DNA of 50,606 nucleotides from JAPHTQ01 sp046484535 (lineage in GTDB: Bacteria > Pseudomonadota > Gammaproteobacteria > Thiohalomonadales > Thiohalomonadaceae). The notes beneath the pieces were generated by a model. It ran no database searches, was not told the origin of the DNA, and was given only the letters and a program-made list of their open reading frames with translations. The stretch spans positions 1 through 50,606 of the forward strand of contig JAWOIT010000006.1 of NCBI GenBank assembly GCA_046484535.1, written 5' to 3'. Shown here piece after piece: positions 25,829-34,467 of this stretch; the stretch's first letter is position 1, and each line of letters starts with the position of its first letter. The position numbers and the translations under genes are program-made.

Positions 25829-26107
25829 TCACACGTTTGCGTATTTTTCGGCATATTGCTTGAGGCGCTCTATCGGAATGGCGGTAAGCGAGCCGAGTGG
25901 ATTCATCGGTGTGCCATCGGCGGCCAAAATCGCCTCCTCGATAGGACAGATGCCGGCGCACTGGGCGTCTGCATAGTCGCCTTCACACTCACTGCACTTC
26001 TTCGCATCGATCAGGAAATGCGGTTTGGCCTCATAGATCGCTTCACTCGGGCAGACCTCCATACAGGCAAAGCAGTTAACACAGTTTTCAACAATTTTCA
26101 GTGCCAT
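25829..26107 (-). CDS. fdxN: Nif-linked 2[4Fe-4S] ferredoxin FdxN
   Basis: 92-aa ferredoxin with one classical cluster motif, CVNCFACMEVCP (residues 9-20), and one spread motif, CSECEGDYADAQCAGICP with the long C-x2-C-x8-C-x3-C spacing seen in nif-associated ferredoxins. In A. vinelandii FdxN serves NifB/FeMo-co synthesis. It lies directly after nifB and before the small orphan and nifQ. Confidence 0.92.
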   Translation of the reverse strand: MALKIVENCVNCFACMEVCPSEAIYEAKPHFLIDAKKCSECEGDYADAQCAGICPIEEAILAADGTPMNPLGSLTAIPIERLKQYAEKYANV

Positions 26108-26182
26108 GATTCACCTCAGCGTTATCATTCACTTGTCATTATGAGCAGATCAAAGCAATCCTATTCAGTTTTAGATTGCGTC

Positions 26183-26205
26183 GTCGTTGCACTCCTCGCA
26201 ACGAC
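26183..26205 (-). other. Hairpin between nifB and fdxN
   Basis: Perfect 8-bp inverted repeat GTCGTTGC / GCAACGAC with a 7-base loop, just after the nifB stop in the 106-base gap. No T-run follows, so it more likely sets relative mRNA stability of nifB than termination. Confidence 0.5.
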
Positions 26206-26213
26206 TGCGGCGC

Positions 26214-27719
26214 CTATGCAACACTGGCACCGGCATCATCCATTTGCTCCAGCTTGCCGCCGGCCAGCATCTCTTCATAGACCTTGGCCACGGACTCCTC
26301 GATGGGCTCCATCGCGTAGTCACTAACAGGCTGGATACCCGCCTTCTCCAGAGCCTCGTATGGCGGCAGTCCGATACGGGCGCTGAGCATCACCTCACAG
26401 CCATCCAGGGCCTTGATGACCCGATCGAGTGTGGACTCATCTTCATTACAGGTGTCCTGACCGACACAATACTGATCCGCACGGCGCGGACCGATGAAGC
26501 GCACACCTTCATCAGAAGCCTCGTAGACCAGAAATTCGCCGGCATGGCCGAAGTGTTGGTTGATAATACCGCTACCCTTGGTCGCCACAGCCATGAGCAC
26601 CGGACGGCCGGTTTTCTTCGGCTTTTTCAGGCTGTCTATGGAGACGGTAACGACCCCGTCACTGGCGTTCTGCTTGGCATTCAGTTCCTCCTCGATGGCG
26701 GCGTGTACCTTGGCGCGCTTTTTCATCGCCGCCGCATAATCGATCTCCATAGTCTCGATCTTATCGAGGGTGAATTCCGCACCACGGTCCTCGCCCAGCA
26801 GCCCAACCGCATCGGCGCGGCACTGGCGGCAGTGGCGCATCATGTTCATGTCGCCTGCGCAGGCATCCTGCAGCGCCTGCAGCTCCTTGGCGTTCGGACT
26901 GCGCTGTTCCATAATGCCGTAATAGGTACCGTGCTCTTCCTCGGCGATCAGCGGCATGACGTTGTGCAGGAAGGCGCCCTTCTCCTTGACGATACGGCTG
27001 ACCTCCTTGAGGTGCTCATCGTTAATACCCGGAATCATCACCGAGTTGACCTTCACCAGCACTCCCCGCTCGACCAGCATCTCCAGTCCCTTTTGCTGCT
27101 GCTGGATGAGGATCTTCGCCGCCTTTTCTCCACGGATACGACGGTTATTCCAGAAGATCCAGGGATAGATCCCGGCCCCCACCTTGGGATCGACGCAGTT
27201 GATGGTGATGGTGACGTGATCGATATTGTGCTCACAGATCTCATCCACCACATTCGGTAAATTCAGCCCATTCGTAGAAACACACAGCTTGATGTCCGGC
27301 GCCTGCTCGGAGAGCTGACGGAAGGTCTCCAGGGTACGCTCCGGCTGGGCCAGCGGATCGCCGGGGCCGGCGATACCCAAAACGGTCATCTGCGGGATGT
27401 TGGCGGCTACGGCCAAGGTCTTCTTCACCGCCTGGTCCGGTGTCAGCAGTTCGGAGACCACACCCGGTCGGGACTCGTTGGCGCAATCATACTTTCGATT
27501 ACAGTAGTTACATTGGATGTTGCAGGCGGGCGCCACGGCAACATGCATACGGGCAAAGTAGTGGTGAGCCTGCTCTGAGTAGCAGGGGTGGTTGTGTACC
27601 TTCTGCCGGATCTCCTCCGGAAGATGGCTGAGTTGATCGTCGCTGCCACCGCATCCTGATGCTGCGCACCCACTCTGCACCTGCTCATCTTTTGTACGTC
27701 CCAATGCCTTGAGATCCAT
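26214..27719 (-). CDS. nifB: FeMo-cofactor precursor synthase NifB
   Basis: 501-aa radical SAM enzyme that makes NifB-co (the Fe8 carbide core) from two [4Fe-4S] clusters, using SAM. The radical SAM motif CNIQCNYC follows an N-terminal cysteine-rich leader (CAASGCGGS). The C-terminal NifX/NafY-like domain is fused (about residues 375-480), as in many proteobacterial NifB proteins. The frame is open to 27773, but the ATG at 27719 has GGAGGG 8 bases upstream and fits the promoter at 27786-27801. First gene of the nifB-fdxN-orf-nifQ unit. Confidence 0.96.
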   Translation of the reverse strand: MDLKALGRTKDEQVQSGCAASGCGGSDDQLSHLPEEIRQKVHNHPCYSEQAHHYFARMHVAVAPACNIQCNYCNRKYDCANESRPGVVSELLTPDQAVKKTLAVAANIPQMTVLGIAGPGDPLAQPERTLETFRQLSEQAPDIKLCVSTNGLNLPNVVDEICEHNIDHVTITINCVDPKVGAGIYPWIFWNNRRIRGEKAAKILIQQQQKGLEMLVERGVLVKVNSVMIPGINDEHLKEVSRIVKEKGAFLHNVMPLIAEEEHGTYYGIMEQRSPNAKELQALQDACAGDMNMMRHCRQCRADAVGLLGEDRGAEFTLDKIETMEIDYAAAMKKRAKVHAAIEEELNAKQNASDGVVTVSIDSLKKPKKTGRPVLMAVATKGSGIINQHFGHAGEFLVYEASDEGVRFIGPRRADQYCVGQDTCNEDESTLDRVIKALDGCEVMLSARIGLPPYEALEKAGIQPVSDYAMEPIEESVAKVYEEMLAGGKLEQMDDAGASVA

Positions 27720-27785
27720 AACGGCCCTCCGCGTCATCCCAGCCTGCCCCATGCACGGCTGTCGTCTACTCATGCCATATTCAGT

Positions 27786-27801
27786 TGCAAGTGCCGTGCC
27801 T
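27786..27801 (-). promoter_or_regulatory. Sigma-54 promoter of nifB
   Basis: On the minus strand AGGCACGGCACTTGCA matches TGGCAC-N5-TTGCA, with GG and GC exactly 12 bases apart. The predicted transcript start is near 27775, giving a leader of about 56 bases to the nifB ATG. Confidence 0.85.
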
Positions 27802-27850
27802 TTATCGGACCTTGATATTTCAATGCCTTAGCTAGCCAATCCCGTGTCGT

Positions 27851-27866
27851 TGTTGCAAACATGACA
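27851..27866 (-). promoter_or_regulatory. NifA upstream activator site for nifB
   Basis: TGT-N10-ACA (TGTTGCAAACATGACA) about 83 bases upstream of the predicted nifB transcript start, the usual NifA-site distance. The motif is short and could occur by chance, but it is well placed. Confidence 0.75.
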
Positions 27867-27934
27867 AGCCGGTTACGACATTGGAGCGCTAAGAAACATG
27901 GAAGGACGAATGCATTCAGAGAATAGGATCATCA

Positions 27935-28195
27935 ACCCGCGACAGACGATTAAGCTGCACGCAGAGGCAATAAGACTTCTTATTAGAGTCAAGGCGGTGC
28001 GCCTCGCAAGCTCGGCACACCCTACATCAATTGTAGGGTGTGCCATTAGGCGCACCGTTGTGCGGGGGGGGGGTGATTTTTAACGATTTGGATGCCCGTT
28101 CGCTCGCAGGCTCGGCAAGCCCTACCAACTTAAGCAGTCAGCCTTTGCGCCTCGGCGTCTTTGCGGTGAGATCATTCATAGAGTGGGGCGAGTCG
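27935..28195. repeat. Composite repeat element (copy B of the dispersed family)
   Basis: Shares order and much sequence with 22515-22876: AAGACTTCTTATT, then GGCTCGGCA-type unit ends, GTAGGGTGTGCCATTAGGCG at 28033, AACTTAAGCAGTCAG, and GCGGTGAGATCATTCATA near 28163. One hairpin, GGTGTGCC/GGCGCACC around ATTA, has a single wobble. A run of ten G (28064-28073) interrupts the second unit. It occupies the 548-base gap between the nifB start and the nifA terminator; nothing in it looks coding. Confidence 0.7.
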
Positions 28196-28208
28196 TTTCA
28201 ACCGGCAT

Positions 28209-28262
28209 AAAAAAAGCGGCCCCGCTCGGCACTCTGCAGATGCGGAGTAGCACCGCGGGGGC
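28209..28262 (-). terminator. Intrinsic terminator of the nifLA operon
   Basis: On the minus strand a GC-rich hairpin (GCCCCCGCGG... paired with ...GCGGGGCCGC) is followed by seven T. It lies just after the nifA stop codon. Confidence 0.85.
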
Positions 28263-28267
28263 AAACA

Positions 28268-29836
28268 CTAAATCCGACGGACCTTGATGTTAAGGGTCTG
28301 GATACGGTAGGCAATCTGCCTTGGTGTCATGTCCAACAAGCGGGCCGCCTTGGCCTGCACCCACCCTGCCTGCTCCAGGGCTGCAATGACACGCTCCCGC
28401 TCATTCAGTTTGGGGTCATTAAGATCGACGCTCGACTCGTAGGTTGCCGGTTCAGTGGTCCCGGCAACGGTCTCCTCGATACCGCTGAGGCTTACCGCGT
28501 CGCGATCGATATTGCCATCCTCACTCATAATTGCCGCACGTTCGAGGGTGTTCTCCAACTCACGAACATTACCGGGCCAACTGTGACGCATGAGAAGTCG
28601 CAGAGCGCTTTCAGTAATAGTGAGTTCCCGCCCCTGCTGCCGTGCCACCTTCTGTACGAGAAAGCCCGCCAGTTCGGGGATATCCTCCTTGCGTTCCCGC
28701 AAGGGGGGATTATAGATAGGCATGACATTCAAGCGATAGTAGAGATCTTCACGGAAATTCCCCTGCTCCACCTCCGCCTCCAAATCCTTATTGGTTGCCG
28801 CGATGATTCGCACATCCACCTTGAGGGTCTTATTGCTGCCGATACGCTCGAACTCCCCCTCCTGCAGCACACGCAACAGCTTGGCCTGGAAGGTGGGGGA
28901 AATCTCGCCGATCTCATCCAGAAAGATGGTGCCGCCATCAGCCTGCTCAAAACGCCCCTTGCGCTGGCTGGAGGCGCCGGTAAACGCCCCTTTTTCGTGT
29001 CCGAACAGTTCCGATTCAAGCAGGTTGTCCGGAAGCGCCGCACAATTGAGCTTAATGAAGGCACCATTGGCACGAGGGGAGTTGTAGTGGATCGCATTGG
29101 CAATGAGCTCCTTTCCGGTCCCCGATTCACCACGTATCAGTGCCGTCGTATTCCACTTGGCCACCTGACGAACTTGTTCGAAAATACGGCGCATCGCCGG
29201 GGTGCGGCCAACCATGCTGTCAAAACCGTAGTTGGAGCGCACAGCGCGGCGCAATCGATCTCGTTCATCGGCGAGGTCCTTTTTCTCTTCGGCAACCTGC
29301 CAGGAGAGGTGTACACTTTGCGCGATAAGGTTGGCGACCATCTCCATAAATCGCGCCCGCTCTTCGAGCTCAGGCATTGTTCCGTCAGTCGGCTGCGCCG
29401 CCAATACACCGACAACGCCATGCTTACCAAGCGTGATGGGTACCCCGATAAACGGTAACCCGGAATCGTATACGCCGAGCCTGTCGAGAAAGTTAAGCTC
29501 GACACCGACACACTCGGAGATCATGCGGTCTCCGGTAGCAAGGATATGACCGACCAGCCCCTCCCCGCTGCGATAACGCACTTTGCTCACCACCGCCGGT
29601 GCCACGCCGTAGAGTGCGACCACGCTCTGCTCCGTGGAATCGGGCATCTTCAGCGTCACCATGCCACGCTCCATCCCGGCGGACTGATGCAGCTGCTCGA
29701 GCACGCCCTGCAGTGTTTCATGCAGGTTAAGCGAACGGCTCAACACCTGGCTGACCCGATAGAGGGTTTCCAGTTCAGTATTGATAAGACATGCCTTTGG
29801 ATCGCAGGCCGGGTCAGAAAAATTGGAAAGACTCAT
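28268..29836 (-). CDS. nifA: Nitrogen-fixation transcriptional activator NifA
   Basis: 522-aa sigma-54 activator: N-terminal GAF domain (about 25-170), AAA+ domain with Walker A GESGTGKE, the sigma-54 loop GAFTGA and Walker B FLDEIGE (about 205-440), and C-terminal Fis-type helix-turn-helix (QAKAARLLDMTPRQIAYRI). There is no CxxxxC linker of the oxygen-sensing rhizobial type, in agreement with a NifL partner. GTG at 29851 overlaps the nifL stop, but the ATG at 29836 with GGGA upstream gives 522 aa, the A. vinelandii length, and was chosen. The N-terminus carries a CDPKAC segment (residues 10-15). Confidence 0.95.
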   Translation of the reverse strand: MSLSNFSDPACDPKACLINTELETLYRVSQVLSRSLNLHETLQGVLEQLHQSAGMERGMVTLKMPDSTEQSVVALYGVAPAVVSKVRYRSGEGLVGHILATGDRMISECVGVELNFLDRLGVYDSGLPFIGVPITLGKHGVVGVLAAQPTDGTMPELEERARFMEMVANLIAQSVHLSWQVAEEKKDLADERDRLRRAVRSNYGFDSMVGRTPAMRRIFEQVRQVAKWNTTALIRGESGTGKELIANAIHYNSPRANGAFIKLNCAALPDNLLESELFGHEKGAFTGASSQRKGRFEQADGGTIFLDEIGEISPTFQAKLLRVLQEGEFERIGSNKTLKVDVRIIAATNKDLEAEVEQGNFREDLYYRLNVMPIYNPPLRERKEDIPELAGFLVQKVARQQGRELTITESALRLLMRHSWPGNVRELENTLERAAIMSEDGNIDRDAVSLSGIEETVAGTTEPATYESSVDLNDPKLNERERVIAALEQAGWVQAKAARLLDMTPRQIAYRIQTLNIKVRRI

Positions 29837-29847
29837 AATTGATCCCG

Positions 29848-31494
29848 TCACTCGTTACTTGCTATAGGGAGCCTGATTTGCACACAGCAACCCTGAGTGT
29901 AATCAGGGTCAATCTCTATGGTGCCGGCATGCTGGTTGACGACCTCCTGGGCCAGTGTCAGTCCCATACCGGCATGACGCCCTTTACCCGATTCCCTGGT
30001 AGAGAAGAAAGGCTCGAACACCTTGATGCGTAGTGCCTCCGGAATACCGCCACCACTATCGCAAATCGTCAACCGCACCCAACCGTCCTCATCGCCGGTC
30101 TTGATACGGACCTCCCTGTTTGCTGAATCGCTATGCACAATCGCATCAATGGCATTGTCCAGCAGCTGCTTGATCATGCTGCGCAGCTGCCCCTCCCAGC
30201 CTTTAACCGGTTTGAGTCTGGCCCGGGGCTGCCAGTCAATTGTGATGCCCTCACTCAGCAACCAGTCGGTAGAGACCAGCAGCACATCATGAATCAGCTG
30301 ATTAAGGTTGAGTGAGGCAGGTTCAACCTCGGCCTTGGCGGGTACCGCGCCATGCAGGTTTTCGATGGTTTGCAGTCCCTGATCGCGAACCTCTTTCAGG
30401 ACACTCATCAACGACTCATCCAGCGAGCTTTTCGCCGCACGACGTTGCAACATATCCAGTGCTGCATTGAGCATATTAAAGGGGGATTCGAGCTGAAAAA
30501 CGGCCGCTGTCAAGGTTTCATGCATCCCCTGGCGTAAGCCCTCCTCGGCCAGCAAGGCACGCATCGCGTTTCGACGAATCATCTCCTGTTGCTGTTTCTG
30601 TTCGGTGATTTCATGAGCCAGTAACAGCAGGTAAGGGACATTATTGCCACTGAAGAATGCATCGACATCGGCTTCCTGTTCGTTAAACCAGATACCTGAA
30701 CAGGAAAACCAGCGCAGCTCCGCCTTGCCCCTGATTTCACAAGCCACCTCATAGTTATGAAATGATCTCTGCGCCTTCATCATCCCTGTAAGTTCATCAT
30801 AATCCCGAGAGAGCTTCTCCAAGAGCCGGTGAGCGGGCTCACCCTCCCGCATATCACCCACGAGCTTTTTATAGGCCTGATTGTCCAGCAACACCTTATG
30901 CTCACTATCAAGCACCGCCATGGCCGCCGGTGTGGAGTCAACCACCGACTCTATCAATGCCTTCTGATTACTGACCTTGTTTCTCAGTGCAAAAACATCG
31001 GTTATGTCTCGGTGGATCCCGAGGTAATGGGTGGCTTTACCGGATTCATCCAAAACCGGGGTGATCAGCAACTCCGCCAGGTAGCGACTGCCGTCCTTGC
31101 GTTTGTTGACCAGGGTGCCACTCCAACGCTCTTTGGCATTCAGGGCCGCCCAGAGCTCCTTATAGACCTCCACAGGTGTGGAGCGATAGGAGAGTACCGA
31201 TTCGTTCCGTCCGATGATCTCCTCCGGTGAATAACCGGTGACCGCCGTAAAGCATCGATTGGTATAGAGGATGTTCGCTTCAAGATCGGTAATGGAGATG
31301 GCGATCGGGGACTGCTCTAGCGCCTTTTCCAGTTCGCGGGGCGGTAAAGGTTGGCGCTGCTCCCCGCTCCACTGACCAAGTAGGGAACGAAGGCTATCGG
31401 CCAGCTCCGGTGAGGGGGCATGCAGGTAGCTCTCAATCAGGCTTTCAATTGCCTGAACTGAAACAGAGGCAGGGTACTGCAGGGTTGCCGACAT
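29848..31494 (-). CDS. nifL: NifL, redox/nitrogen-sensing anti-activator of NifA
   Basis: 548-aa sensor. PAS1 (about 55-170; LEQSPIAISITDLEANILYTN...HRDITD) closely resembles the FAD-binding PAS domain of A. vinelandii NifL. A second PAS (about 175-300), a helical central region and a GHKL ATPase domain (NAIDAI, DSGGGIP, GMGLTLAQEV) follow. It binds and inhibits NifA when oxygen or fixed nitrogen is present. The frame runs to 31521, but the ATG at 31494 (MSATLQYP) with GGAGG upstream was chosen; 31521 lies almost at the predicted transcript start. It overlaps or touches the nifA start. Confidence 0.93.
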   Translation of the reverse strand: MSATLQYPASVSVQAIESLIESYLHAPSPELADSLRSLLGQWSGEQRQPLPPRELEKALEQSPIAISITDLEANILYTNRCFTAVTGYSPEEIIGRNESVLSYRSTPVEVYKELWAALNAKERWSGTLVNKRKDGSRYLAELLITPVLDESGKATHYLGIHRDITDVFALRNKVSNQKALIESVVDSTPAAMAVLDSEHKVLLDNQAYKKLVGDMREGEPAHRLLEKLSRDYDELTGMMKAQRSFHNYEVACEIRGKAELRWFSCSGIWFNEQEADVDAFFSGNNVPYLLLLAHEITEQKQQQEMIRRNAMRALLAEEGLRQGMHETLTAAVFQLESPFNMLNAALDMLQRRAAKSSLDESLMSVLKEVRDQGLQTIENLHGAVPAKAEVEPASLNLNQLIHDVLLVSTDWLLSEGITIDWQPRARLKPVKGWEGQLRSMIKQLLDNAIDAIVHSDSANREVRIKTGDEDGWVRLTICDSGGGIPEALRIKVFEPFFSTRESGKGRHAGMGLTLAQEVVNQHAGTIEIDPDYTQGCCVQIRLPIASNE

Positions 31495-31534
31495 TCGGGC
31501 CATCCTCCAGGTAGATGTCATTGCCTAATTTCCT

Positions 31535-31550
31535 TGCAAGACATGTGCCT
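31535..31550 (-). promoter_or_regulatory. Sigma-54 promoter of nifLA
   Basis: Minus-strand AGGCACATGTCTTGCA fits TGGCAC-N5-TTGCA with correct 12-base GG-GC spacing; predicted start near 31524. It suggests nifLA is itself under NifA/sigma-54 or NtrC/sigma-54 control. Confidence 0.8.
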
Positions 31551-31603
31551 ACCCCATAAGTGCCGCCAGAGCGGCGCCGCAGCTTGTTGATTTTCCCGCG
31601 GCT

Positions 31604-31619
31604 TGTCGGGTTTACAACA
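31604..31619. promoter_or_regulatory. NifA activator site between nifL and rnfA
   Basis: TGT-N10-ACA (TGTCGGGTTTACAACA), centred about 87 bases from the predicted nifL start and about 165 bases from the predicted rnfA start. It is palindromic at its ends and could serve both directions. Another inverted repeat, TGCACC/GGTGCA, lies at 31671-31687. No other site was found in the 342-base nifL-rnfA gap. Confidence 0.7.
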
Positions 31620-31749
31620 AATCACCGTCCCGCTACCGGCGATCTCCGACAATTATCGGCGCACCATCATTGCACCTTCACGGTGCACAGAGGACAAAAA
31701 CCGCGTTATTAGCGTGCTCTTTGGCGGACAAGATCAAGCAAGGTGTGAA

Positions 31750-31765
31750 TGGCACAGATGATGCA
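31750..31765 (+). promoter_or_regulatory. Sigma-54 promoter of the rnf operon
   Basis: TGGCACAGATGATGCA matches TGGCAC-N5-TTGCA except for one base, with correct GG-GC spacing. Predicted start near 31776, about 60 bases before the rnfA ATG. Confidence 0.82.
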
Positions 31766-31836
31766 ACAGTACAAGGGAGAGTAAAGCCGCTATTCAACGC
31801 ATTAACCGAGCAAATGACGAGCCCGGAGGGGAAACG

Positions 31837-32418
31837 ATGAGCGAATACCTGTTGTTATTGTTGGGGACTGCCCTGGTCAACAATGTGGTGCTGGTTAAGT
31901 TTCTCGGCTTATGTCCCTTTATGGGGGTCTCCAACAAACTCGACACCGCCATGGGCATGGGACTGGCCACCACGTTTGTACTGACCCTGGCCTCAGTGGC
32001 CGGCTGGGCACTCGAAAGATACGTATTGATTCCGCTCGATATCCAATTCCTGCGCATTCTCTCCTTCATTCTCGTCATCGCCGCGGTGGTTCAGTTCACC
32101 GAGATGGTGGTGCGCAAGACAAGCCCCATGCTCTATCAACTTTTGGGCATCTTCCTCCCGCTGATCACCACAAACTGTGCCGTGCTGGGTGTCGCCCTGC
32201 TCAATGTTCAGGAGGAAAACGGTTTTCTCGACAGCTTCATCTACGGGATGGGCTCTGCGCTCGGCTTCACGCTGGTTATGGTGCTGTTTGCCGGAATGCG
32301 TGAGCGACTCGCCCTTTCCGGCGTACCGGCCGCTTTTGCCGGTGCCCCCATCGCCTTTATCGCCGCCGGGTTGCTGTCGCTGGCCTTCATGGGTTTTTCC
32401 GGCCTGCCGGTCAAGTAA
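31837..32418 (+). CDS. rnfA: Rnf complex membrane subunit RnfA
   Basis: 193-aa polytopic membrane protein with about six helices. RnfA and RnfE are homologous and together form the membrane core that binds a [2Fe-2S] cluster; conserved cysteines appear in FLGLCPF and TTNCAVLGVAL. GGAGGGGA precedes the ATG. First gene of the rnfABCDGEH operon, divergent from nifLA. In diazotrophs Rnf uses the ion gradient to reduce ferredoxin/flavodoxin for nitrogenase. Confidence 0.95.
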   Translation: MSEYLLLLLGTALVNNVVLVKFLGLCPFMGVSNKLDTAMGMGLATTFVLTLASVAGWALERYVLIPLDIQFLRILSFILVIAAVVQFTEMVVRKTSPMLYQLLGIFLPLITTNCAVLGVALLNVQEENGFLDSFIYGMGSALGFTLVMVLFAGMRERLALSGVPAAFAGAPIAFIAAGLLSLAFMGFSGLPVK

Positions 32419-32435
32419 TACGCAAGAGGAGATAA

Positions 32436-32981
32436 ATGATGCAAGCCATAGTCGCACTGATGATTCTGGGTCTGTTTCTCGGTTTTCTGCTTGGCATGGC
32501 GGCAAAAAAATTCAAGGTGGAGAGCGATCCGCTGGTGGACGAGATCGACGCCCTGCTGCCCGGCACCAACTGCGGCCAGTGTGGTTTCCCAGGCTGTCCG
32601 GCAGCGGCTGAAGCTATTGCTGACGGCAGTGTTCCGATCACGGTCTGCCCGCCGGGGGGCAAGAGCCTGGCGGAGAGCCTGGCTGAAAAGCTGGGGGTCA
32701 GTTTTGATGCCTCCACCATGGAAGATGGACCGGCAAAGCTGGCACGCGTCAATGAGGAGTTGTGCATCGGCTGTGTGAAATGTTTTCGTGAGTGCCCGAC
32801 CGATGCCATCGTCGGCGCCCCCAAGCAGATCCATGTGGTTATGGACAAGGCCTGCACCGGTTGCGGCAAGTGTGAAGAGGTCTGCCCCACCATGTGTATC
32901 GAGATGTATGTACCCGAGCCGACGCTGCCGCAGTGGCGTTGGCCCAAACCGCAAACCGAGCGTGTAGCAAAGGCGGCCTGA
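32436..32981 (+). CDS. rnfB: Rnf complex iron-sulfur subunit RnfB
   Basis: 181-aa protein: N-terminal membrane anchor (residues 1-25), a Fe-S domain with CGQCGFPGC (about 47-55), and two ferredoxin clusters, CIGCVKCFREC and CTGCGKCEEVC. It hands electrons to soluble ferredoxin. Its stop nearly touches the rnfC start. Length matches the short proteobacterial RnfB. Confidence 0.95.
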   Translation: MMQAIVALMILGLFLGFLLGMAAKKFKVESDPLVDEIDALLPGTNCGQCGFPGCPAAAEAIADGSVPITVCPPGGKSLAESLAEKLGVSFDASTMEDGPAKLARVNEELCIGCVKCFRECPTDAIVGAPKQIHVVMDKACTGCGKCEEVCPTMCIEMYVPEPTLPQWRWPKPQTERVAKAA

Positions 32982-32982
32982 G

Positions 32983-34467
32983 ATGCGACTGTTCCGATTT
33001 AAAGGCGGGGTACACCCCGACGAGAACAAGGCGACACACACAATGGCGATTAGCACCATGCCATTGCCAACCAAGCTCTATCTGCCGCTGCAGCAGCATA
33101 TTGGTTCCCCTGCCGAACCGGTGGTCTGCATCGGCGAACATGTAAAAAAAGGACAGCTACTGGCAAAGGCCGGCGGTCCGGTCTCCGCCCCGGTGCACGC
33201 CTCAACCTCCGGTGTTGTCGCCGCTATTGATGACTGCACTGCCCCCCATCCGTCCGGCCTGCCGGTTAGGAGTATTATTCTCGAGAGTGATGGCAAGGAG
33301 GAGTGGTGCGACAGCGTTGTCCCCATCGACCCGTTCAAACTCTCATCGGAGGAGATCGCACAGAAAGTCGGTGAAGCCGGCATTGTCGGTATGGGTGGCG
33401 CCGCCTTCCCGGCGGCGGTCAAGCTGAACCTGGGTAGCAAGAAACTGATCCATACACTCATCATCAACGGCGGTGAGTGCGAACCCTATCTCACCTGCGA
33501 CGACCGATTGATGCAGGAGCGCCCTGCTCCCGTTATCGATGGCATCCGCCTGATGATGAAGTCACTCAACTGCAAACGAGCCCGGATCGCGGTGGAGAAT
33601 AACAAACCCGAGGCGCTGCAAGCGTTACGGACGGCTGCCGCGGAATGGCCTGAAATTGAGGTCGTCGGTGTACCGACCCGCTACCCGATGGGCTCCGAGA
33701 AACAGATGATCCAGACCCTAACCGGTCTGGAGGTTCCTGCCGGCGGTCTCGGTGCCGATATCGGTGTGCTGGTACACAATGTGGCCACCGCCTATGCCGT
33801 CCATCAGGCCTTACGCCTCGGGCGACCGCTGATCTCACGGATTGTGACCGTCAGCGGGAGCGCGGTGAAACGACCGGCTAACCTGGAAGTTCCACTTGGC
33901 ACCCTAGCAGAAGATCTGATTGCCCATTGCGGTGGTTTTATACAGGAACCGAAGAGACAGCTCCTGGGCGGACCGATGATGGGTACCGCACTGCCCCACC
34001 CGGGAGTCCCCATCGTCAAGGGCAGTAACGGGGTGCTGGCACTGGGCCGGGATGAGATGCGCCTGCAACCGACTCCCCAGCCCTGTATTCGCTGCGGTAG
34101 GTGCGTCGATGCCTGCCCGCTCGGCCTGATGCCGCTGGAGATGGCCGCACGTGCCCGCAACGGTAAGGTGGAGGATGCGCTCGATTTCGGCCTGCTCGAC
34201 TGTATCGCCTGTGGCACCTGCAGTTATGTCTGCCCGGCCTCGATTCCCCTCACCCAGTATTTCAATTTCGCCAAGGGAGAACTGGCCCGCAAGAAAGCGG
34301 AGAAAGAAAAGGCGGACCTTACTCGTGAACTGGCTCAGGCACGTCAGGCACGACTGGAACGCGAAGCCCGTGAAAAGAAGGAGGCGGCCGCGCGCCGGAA
34401 GGCCGAACGTGAGGCAAAGCGTCGCGCCGCTGAAGCGGCTAAGCAGCAGCAGGAGGACGCATCATGA
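32983..34467 (+). CDS. rnfC: Rnf complex NADH-binding subunit RnfC
   Basis: 494-aa protein with an NADH/FMN-binding NuoF-like domain (GMGGAAFPAAVKL near residue 134 and INGGECEPY), SLBB-like region, and two [4Fe-4S] motifs, CIRCGRCVDACP and CIACGTCSYVCP. The last 60 residues are a lysine/arginine/alanine/glutamate-rich helix (coiled-coil-like tail), much shorter than the repetitive tail of enterobacterial RnfC. The stop overlaps the rnfD start by 4 bases. Confidence 0.95.
   Translation: MRLFRFKGGVHPDENKATHTMAISTMPLPTKLYLPLQQHIGSPAEPVVCIGEHVKKGQLLAKAGGPVSAPVHASTSGVVAAIDDCTAPHPSGLPVRSIILESDGKEEWCDSVVPIDPFKLSSEEIAQKVGEAGIVGMGGAAFPAAVKLNLGSKKLIHTLIINGGECEPYLTCDDRLMQERPAPVIDGIRLMMKSLNCKRARIAVENNKPEALQALRTAAAEWPEIEVVGVPTRYPMGSEKQMIQTLTGLEVPAGGLGADIGVLVHNVATAYAVHQALRLGRPLISRIVTVSGSAVKRPANLEVPLGTLAEDLIAHCGGFIQEPKRQLLGGPMMGTALPHPGVPIVKGSNGVLALGRDEMRLQPTPQPCIRCGRCVDACPLGLMPLEMAARARNGKVEDALDFGLLDCIACGTCSYVCPASIPLTQYFNFAKGELARKKAEKEKADLTRELAQARQARLEREAREKKEAAARRKAEREAKRRAAEAAKQQQEDAS

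Noticed and set aside
26187..27260. 357-aa plus-strand frame opposite nifB
   Set aside because: Shadow of nifB, which carries the radical SAM motif.
27719..27773. Longer nifB start at 27773
   Set aside because: The ATG at 27719 has a good ribosome-binding site, and 27773 is at the predicted transcript start.
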